Assembly: GCA_026874595.1 (NCBI GenBank)
Contig: CM049306.1
Location: forward strand, 79,324,142-79,388,141
DNA: 64,000 nt
Direction: 5' to 3'
DNA from: Sipunculus nudus
Lineage: Eukaryota > Annelida > Sipuncula > Golfingiida > Sipunculidae
Below the pieces are notes generated by a model. The model had not been told where the DNA came from. It searched no databases and was given only the letters and a program-made list of their open reading frames with translations. Each line of letters starts with the position of its first letter. Position 1 is the first letter of the stretch. Position numbers and translations under genes: made by a program. This document shows, piece after piece, positions 58,972 through 64,000 of the stretch.

Positions 58972-60410
58972 GCGTCTAAAGTTGGCTGTTTTGTCATTTA
59001 AAAAAAAATAAGGCATCATTGTCAAGGCATATCCGCCTGAGTGAAGGATACATGGCTGTATTTATTTTTCCTATATATCTCAAGGGTCCTGAAGTCTAGA
59101 TCGCTTTTTGTACAACTTTCAACATAGATTATGATATTACTCTCTCTTCACCTGATATATAAGAAAATCAGGGGTTGTACATCTAATTTTCCAACAATCC
59201 TGGTCCGAATGCAGTGGATCCTTAATTACCTCTCCAAGCAGTCCCAAACAAGCATTTGGACAAAATGTCTTTGATTGGCATTATTTGACTGATCCCTTCA
59301 ATTTTGTTTGAGATTATGCTTAACATATTACTATATGTAAGAAAAATAAAACAAATTGGAGTTCAAGACCACCTAGAATAATGGCTAGAGCCAACCAGAG
59401 CTGCAGAGCAAGCTAAACCCTTCACTGTTTAATTTCGGCGTTGTGACCCCGGGTCATGTGAATAAATAGGACCGTGTGATCTGCGACGATGGGCGGCTGA
59501 CGGCTGCATTGTTATTAACGTTCGGGCGTAATATTTTTCCATCTGAAGACCACGTGTTTATTTTATCGCCCAGTCTTCAAGCAGACAGATCTAGGTGGGC
59601 GGTAAGTTTACGTTAAAGTGTCCGAAGTAAGCATTGGACTCGGAGTCGCGAGTATAGAAACCGGTCTACATTTCTATCTGTCTACAGTTCGGGACTGTCA
59701 TAATATCATATGTCTGCGTTTAGATTAACTTTTAGCTCGCTGCTGTCAGTGTCTTAACACAATAACAGCTTATTAGATGCCATCGGGCAATGGAAATCAG
59801 CTTTAGATATAGCCACTAAGGGTGACTATATAAAATGTTCTGTCTGAGAGTACATTTTATAGCCACCATCCCTTGTATACACTTGGTTGGGATTCTAACC
59901 TCTGTATGATCTGTGTCTATAATAGGAGAAAACCCCTCAGTAACTCGAGTATATAATTGGTTTTTTTTTTACAAAATTCTGTTACGATAAGCTAATATTG
60001 CATAAATTCCCTGCTTAATCAAGTCCATAACTCCCACAAAACGGGACCAATACACAAAACATTATGGCTACTACATAAAGATTCTAACTGCTTCTGACAT
60101 GGCGGTTATGAGCAATATGACCTGTGTCTTCTTAGACCAAAATACACAATAACTAAAGTAAAATGCACTTACAGTTGCCAATATGTTGTAGTTGTATTGA
60201 AAATAAGATACATTTGCCAAGTTGAAGAAGTTCTAAATTGTCAGCCTATCCGTGACACTAAAAAATAAAACTGCCATTTCCGGAAAATATGATCGTATTG
60301 TGGCCAAATACCACTTATCTCTATAAATGGGGAGGTGACAAAACAGTTGTCCGTTAACTGTGACAGTGCAAGACATGGCGGCTACTTAAGATAATAACAA
60401 GGTAACTGGT
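58972..60410. other. Intergenic DNA, no gene recognised
   Basis: AT-rich. I see no repeat ends or coding signature. Confidence 0.45.
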
Positions 60411-60429
60411 GTGGCCAGGGTAATGGGTA

Positions 60430-61150
60430 TAGGGACATATTGGCCGCTGGCCTCAAACAGACCATGTCGGCTGCCAGCGCCCAGTGGCAGGCGATTTCGT
60501 CTGCCAGCTCAAATGAACTACAGACCAGTACTGACACTGTCTAGTCAACGATATCGGCCGCAGTGTGAACCGGAGAGTAGGCCTAACATTTCAGCCGCAG
60601 AGCTTCTTATAACTATGTACATAAACCTCAGTAGTTTACTGATAATAGCTTTTGCTATGTTTTACTGAGGGACATGAATGCACTAATTATTCTTAAGGTG
60701 CATATAGTTTTTCTTAGCTTTAACTTAAGTGAGTACGATACAATGGTGATTTATTCAGATGCTGTGATGATTTTTAGGGCAGCAGATTATGTCAACATAC
60801 ATGACCAAACGTGAAAAAAACAAATTGGTCTTATAGAAATGGCTTAAACAGAAGTAAAATACTAGCAGCACTGAAAATTCCAAGTTCGATGAAAGTTTTT
60901 TGAAATTATAATGAAAAGTTCTCCCTCAGTTCTTTTATATGCAGACGAAGGCAAACGGAGGCTTTTATTAGTGAAAATTGGTCTGGCGGCCAAAATGGTG
61001 CTCTCTGTTTCATACTGCAGCCAATGTGGTTGGCCAGACAGGGTCAGTGTTGGTCTGTGGCTCACTGGAGCTGGCAGCCGAAATTGCCCGAGGCTGGGCA
61101 CTGGCAGCCAACATGGTGAGTTTTAGGCCGACAGTCAATATCAAGGAAGA
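60430..61150. repeat. Long imperfect inverted repeat (arms about 170 bp)
   Basis: Left arm about 60,440-60,605 and right arm about 60,970-61,140 read as reverse complements with roughly three quarters of the bases matching by eye. They share CATGTYGGCTGCCAG, ATTTCGKCTGCCAGCTC and CACAGACCAR-type phrases. The arms carry a short internal GCCGCCAG-type repeat. It may be a foldback element. The matching frames on opposite strands (FRLPA...RP.LTLS) reflect the inversion. Confidence 0.7.
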
Positions 61151-61539
61151 TGATTTGTCACTAAACCACTGGTGTGGTCCTAATGGACCTATCTAAAGTT
61201 TTTGATTGTGTTCCACACTCGCTGCTTTTATGTAAACATCATGCCTATTGTATGCATGAAGCAAGTCTTAAACTCTAAGCTAGCTACCTGAGTATTAGAA
61301 AGCAGAGGGATAGAACAGAGCTACTCTTAGTGAATGGAGAAAACATGGCCCGAGTCTAGAATTCAGGCTGCTCTTTAGGACCCGTTGAGATACAACAGAT
61401 ACATGTTAAACATTTTAATAATAAATCCAACTTACTCCTTTGTAAACTAGAATACGGGTAGTCGACAAGCGACTACGTGTATCCGCCTAAATCAGAGTGG
61501 AACGGGTGAAGTGAGGCATGGATTGAGTGGCAAGGGGAA

Positions 61540-62400
61540 ATAGAGTGAAGTGTTGCATATTAGCATGGATGTCTGCAGCCAAATGGTGTATGTAGGTTGC
61601 GCCACCTACCACAAAATCAGAAAGCCGTCCAAGTTGTATACATATGCAAAATTTGAGGCAGATATTAGTCAAACCACTATATGTTTATGAGTGATTTTAG
61701 CCCGTGGCAGACAAACAGATGGACGCTGTGCTAAAATGGTTGAAGGTGGCGCCACCTGTTTTGCATATGATAAAGAGCTATGTGAGAACTATACACATGC
61801 AAAACTTTGGCCCAATCGGTCAAACGGTTCCCAAGATATGAGCTTGGATGTCTGCTGCATAAACAAGAATGCAGGTGGCGCCACCTGTCATAAAATCAAG
61901 AGAGCTGTCGGGGATGTATAAACCTGCAAAATTTTAGGCAGATATGTTAAACCACTGCCGAGATATGAGTGATTTTATCCCATGGCAGACAAACAGATGG
62001 GAGCTGTGCAAAAATGGCTGCAGGTGGCGCCACCAGTTTTGAGTATGATATAGAGCTATGTGAGATCTATAGACATGCAAAATTTTGGCCCAATCGGTCA
62101 AACGGTTCCCGAGATATGAGCTTGGATGTCTGCAGCGTAAACATGAATGTAGGTGGTGCCACCTGTCATAAAATCAGAAAAGCTATCCAGGATGTATACG
62201 CATGCCAAATTTCAGGTGAATTAGTCAAATCACTGCAGAGATATGAGTGATTTTAACCCAAGGCAGACGAACAGATGGACACTGTGCAAACATGGTTGCA
62301 GGTGGCGCCACCATTTTTGTGTATGTTATAAAGCTCTCCAAGGGCTACATTTGTGCAAAAAAAATTTCCTGATCCGTCAAACGGTTCCCGAGATATGTGG
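61540..62400 (+). repeat. Dimeric tandem repeat, about 278-bp period, with GGTGGCGCCACC palindromes
   Basis: The AGGTGGCGCCACCT palindrome (variants included) lies at 61,593, 61,744, 61,873, 62,022, 62,151 and 62,300. The spacings alternate between 149-151 and 129 bp, so two half-units form one repeat of about 278 bp. Shared words are GGCAGACAAACAGATGG, AATCGGTCAAACGGTTCCC and GAGATATGAG. Confidence 0.85.
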
Positions 62401-62559
62401 ATTTATGTGTGGAGACAGACGCACAAACGGACGCAGAGCGCAGAGGAAAGGTCAGAGGTCAAAACAAAATCGGGGTGCAGCAGTTTACATGTGACCTGAA
62501 CATAATCCCGGGTTTCATAAAATTCCGCCCACCGGTTAAGGAGGAGTTCTCCGGACACC

Positions 62560-62581
62560 CATACGGCGGCGGCGGCGGCGG
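62560..62581. repeat. (CGG)n microsatellite
   Basis: Short run of about six GGC/CGG triplets, just after the dimeric repeat. Confidence 0.8.
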
Positions 62582-62599
62582 AGTGCAGCTGAAAACATA

Positions 62600-64000
62600 G
62601 TATCCGCCAAAACAGAGTTTTTAATGCAATTAATGGTATCCTATATCCTTATCATGTATCTCTTACCCTGTAAAATGTACAGTTTATCCTTTTATTATCA
62701 TTGCTACTATTATAATATATTACTATAAACCAAAGTATTTGACAATATTTGATACTAAGTTTAATAAATTCTATAGTATCACTGTCCCCTGCATGCCTCA
62801 GCTTTTTAAGTGGCTCATTAAACTGCTTGTCATGATTCGCTTATCTACCAGCCTGTCATTATTAAGTGTGCCAGTTCATCTTATAATACTCTTTTCTTAC
62901 AAGTATTTTTATAACTTGATCAAAACATGCTGAAAATAAAAAACAGCTTGCACATTTCATATTTTACTATGTATATAATTTTTGCCCCAAATTGCTGAAG
63001 ATTAAGCTTTTCAAAGCTGAGAAGGCTGGTGAATAAATTTACTGCCTCCTAGATTACCACAATGCTCTGGGGGAGGGCACCCAGACCCCCAAGTGTGTGG
63101 TCATATAATTTATATTACATATTACATATATATTACACAAATAAATATGTCTGTGCCCAGACAGCTTCTGACCCCTTCTCCTTAAGAAAAACTAGATCCC
63201 AAGCTGATATGTGACTGATGTGTCTAATATTATCTTATACTGAAGATAAAGATATAATATTTTCCATGTATATAATAACAAATATTGGAAATGATGAAAT
63301 ATATGAAAGTTTAATCAAACTTGAATATTTCAAGTGAATCTGTTTTCGACAGCAAGAGACGGTATGAGACCCTTTAATGTTATCTTCAGGATATAACATA
63401 GCAGAATAATTGATACTAGCTGCTCTTGTGGAAAATCCAAGGCTCTGTCTGATGAATATTTTTGTAATTAGCTGATTATAGGAACTAAACGACACATATT
63501 TTTATCCTGAGGTTTTTACAGGAACTTTTGTCATGTGTTTCACTAATATGATATAAAGATTACTGCTGCTAGAATTCTCCAGGAACACCCTCCCCCAAAA
63601 TATCAACATAGAAAGAAAAATCAGTCTATTCCAGAAAATCATGCAAAAAAATAAATTTTGGAAAGAGTAGTGAGGCATATACAGGGTGTACAAATTTTAA
63701 AATGAGAAGTTTTTTTTTCCGATATACAACACTGCTTAGGAAATAATGTAGATATAACGATTGTATTAAAAAGCATTTACCGGGAAATTACATGAAAGAT
63801 GCTTTGTGTTAGTTGAAGCTAAGGCGAAATTGTAAAACACAATGTTTAATCAGTGTAGTCAGTTGAGGGTAAAGTCTAAGGCGTGTTAACAGACACATGA
63901 GTTATTTGTATACACATGCATATGTTGTTGAAGTCTCTTTTACGCGAAACATATAGATGCCAAAGTGGAAAAGATAGGCCAAGAAAAATATATTCCAACA
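62600..64000. other. AT-rich intergenic DNA
   Basis: No gene or repeat end recognised up to the window edge. Confidence 0.5.

Overview
The window reads as nuclear DNA of an invertebrate animal, most likely a mollusc (inference). GT-AG introns, long AT-rich intergenic DNA, TA-dinucleotide and homopolymer tracts, and many non-autonomous DNA transposons and tandem repeats all point to a eukaryote. The main genes are an adenosine deaminase-related growth factor (ADGF/ADA2) pair, a family well represented in molluscs. I see no rRNA, tRNA, CRISPR or operon structure.

Layout. 1-4,500: no recognisable gene; a GC-richer block lies at 430-1,500. 4,500-12,117: head-to-tail Helitron-like repeats with near-perfect hairpins, (TTTG)n tracts, 148-bp tandem cores, CTCF-like motifs and nuclear-receptor half-sites. 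12,118-21,000: repeat-rich spacer with a TIR MITE at 13,097-13,495, a diverged repeat block at 14.4-15.5 kb, long TA microsatellites and a small hAT-like MITE. 21,018-22,097: an intronless TylF/MycF-like membrane-anchored methyltransferase. 22,254-24,716: a non-autonomous hAT element with a perfect 8-bp target duplication. 27,285-29,290: a 2-kb element with GTGTCG-rich inverted termini. 29,290-29,510: a 58-bp tandem repeat. 31,275-33,278: a decayed hAT transposase copy. 33,830-36,790: a TIR-bounded repeat carrying palindromic AGGTCA sites.

34,667-56,375 is a direct tandem duplication with a unit of about 11 kb. Each unit holds one three-exon ADGF gene (41,861-44,905 and 52,585-55,611) and the same nested transposons. 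The predicted 692-residue proteins have a signal peptide, the ADGF N-terminal domain, a complete deaminase active site, an IPT/TIG-like domain and a hydrophobic GPI- or membrane-type tail. They are therefore predicted cell-surface adenosine deaminases. The copies differ at 6 residues by my reading. 56,380-64,000: no gene recognised; it contains a third TTAA-type MITE, a long inverted repeat at 60.4-61.2 kb and a dimeric 278-bp tandem repeat.

The most notable points are the ADGF plus TIG plus C-terminal anchor architecture in a recent tandem pair, and several repeat families that carry consensus-like CTCF or nuclear-receptor motifs. All function statements rest on reading motifs by eye.
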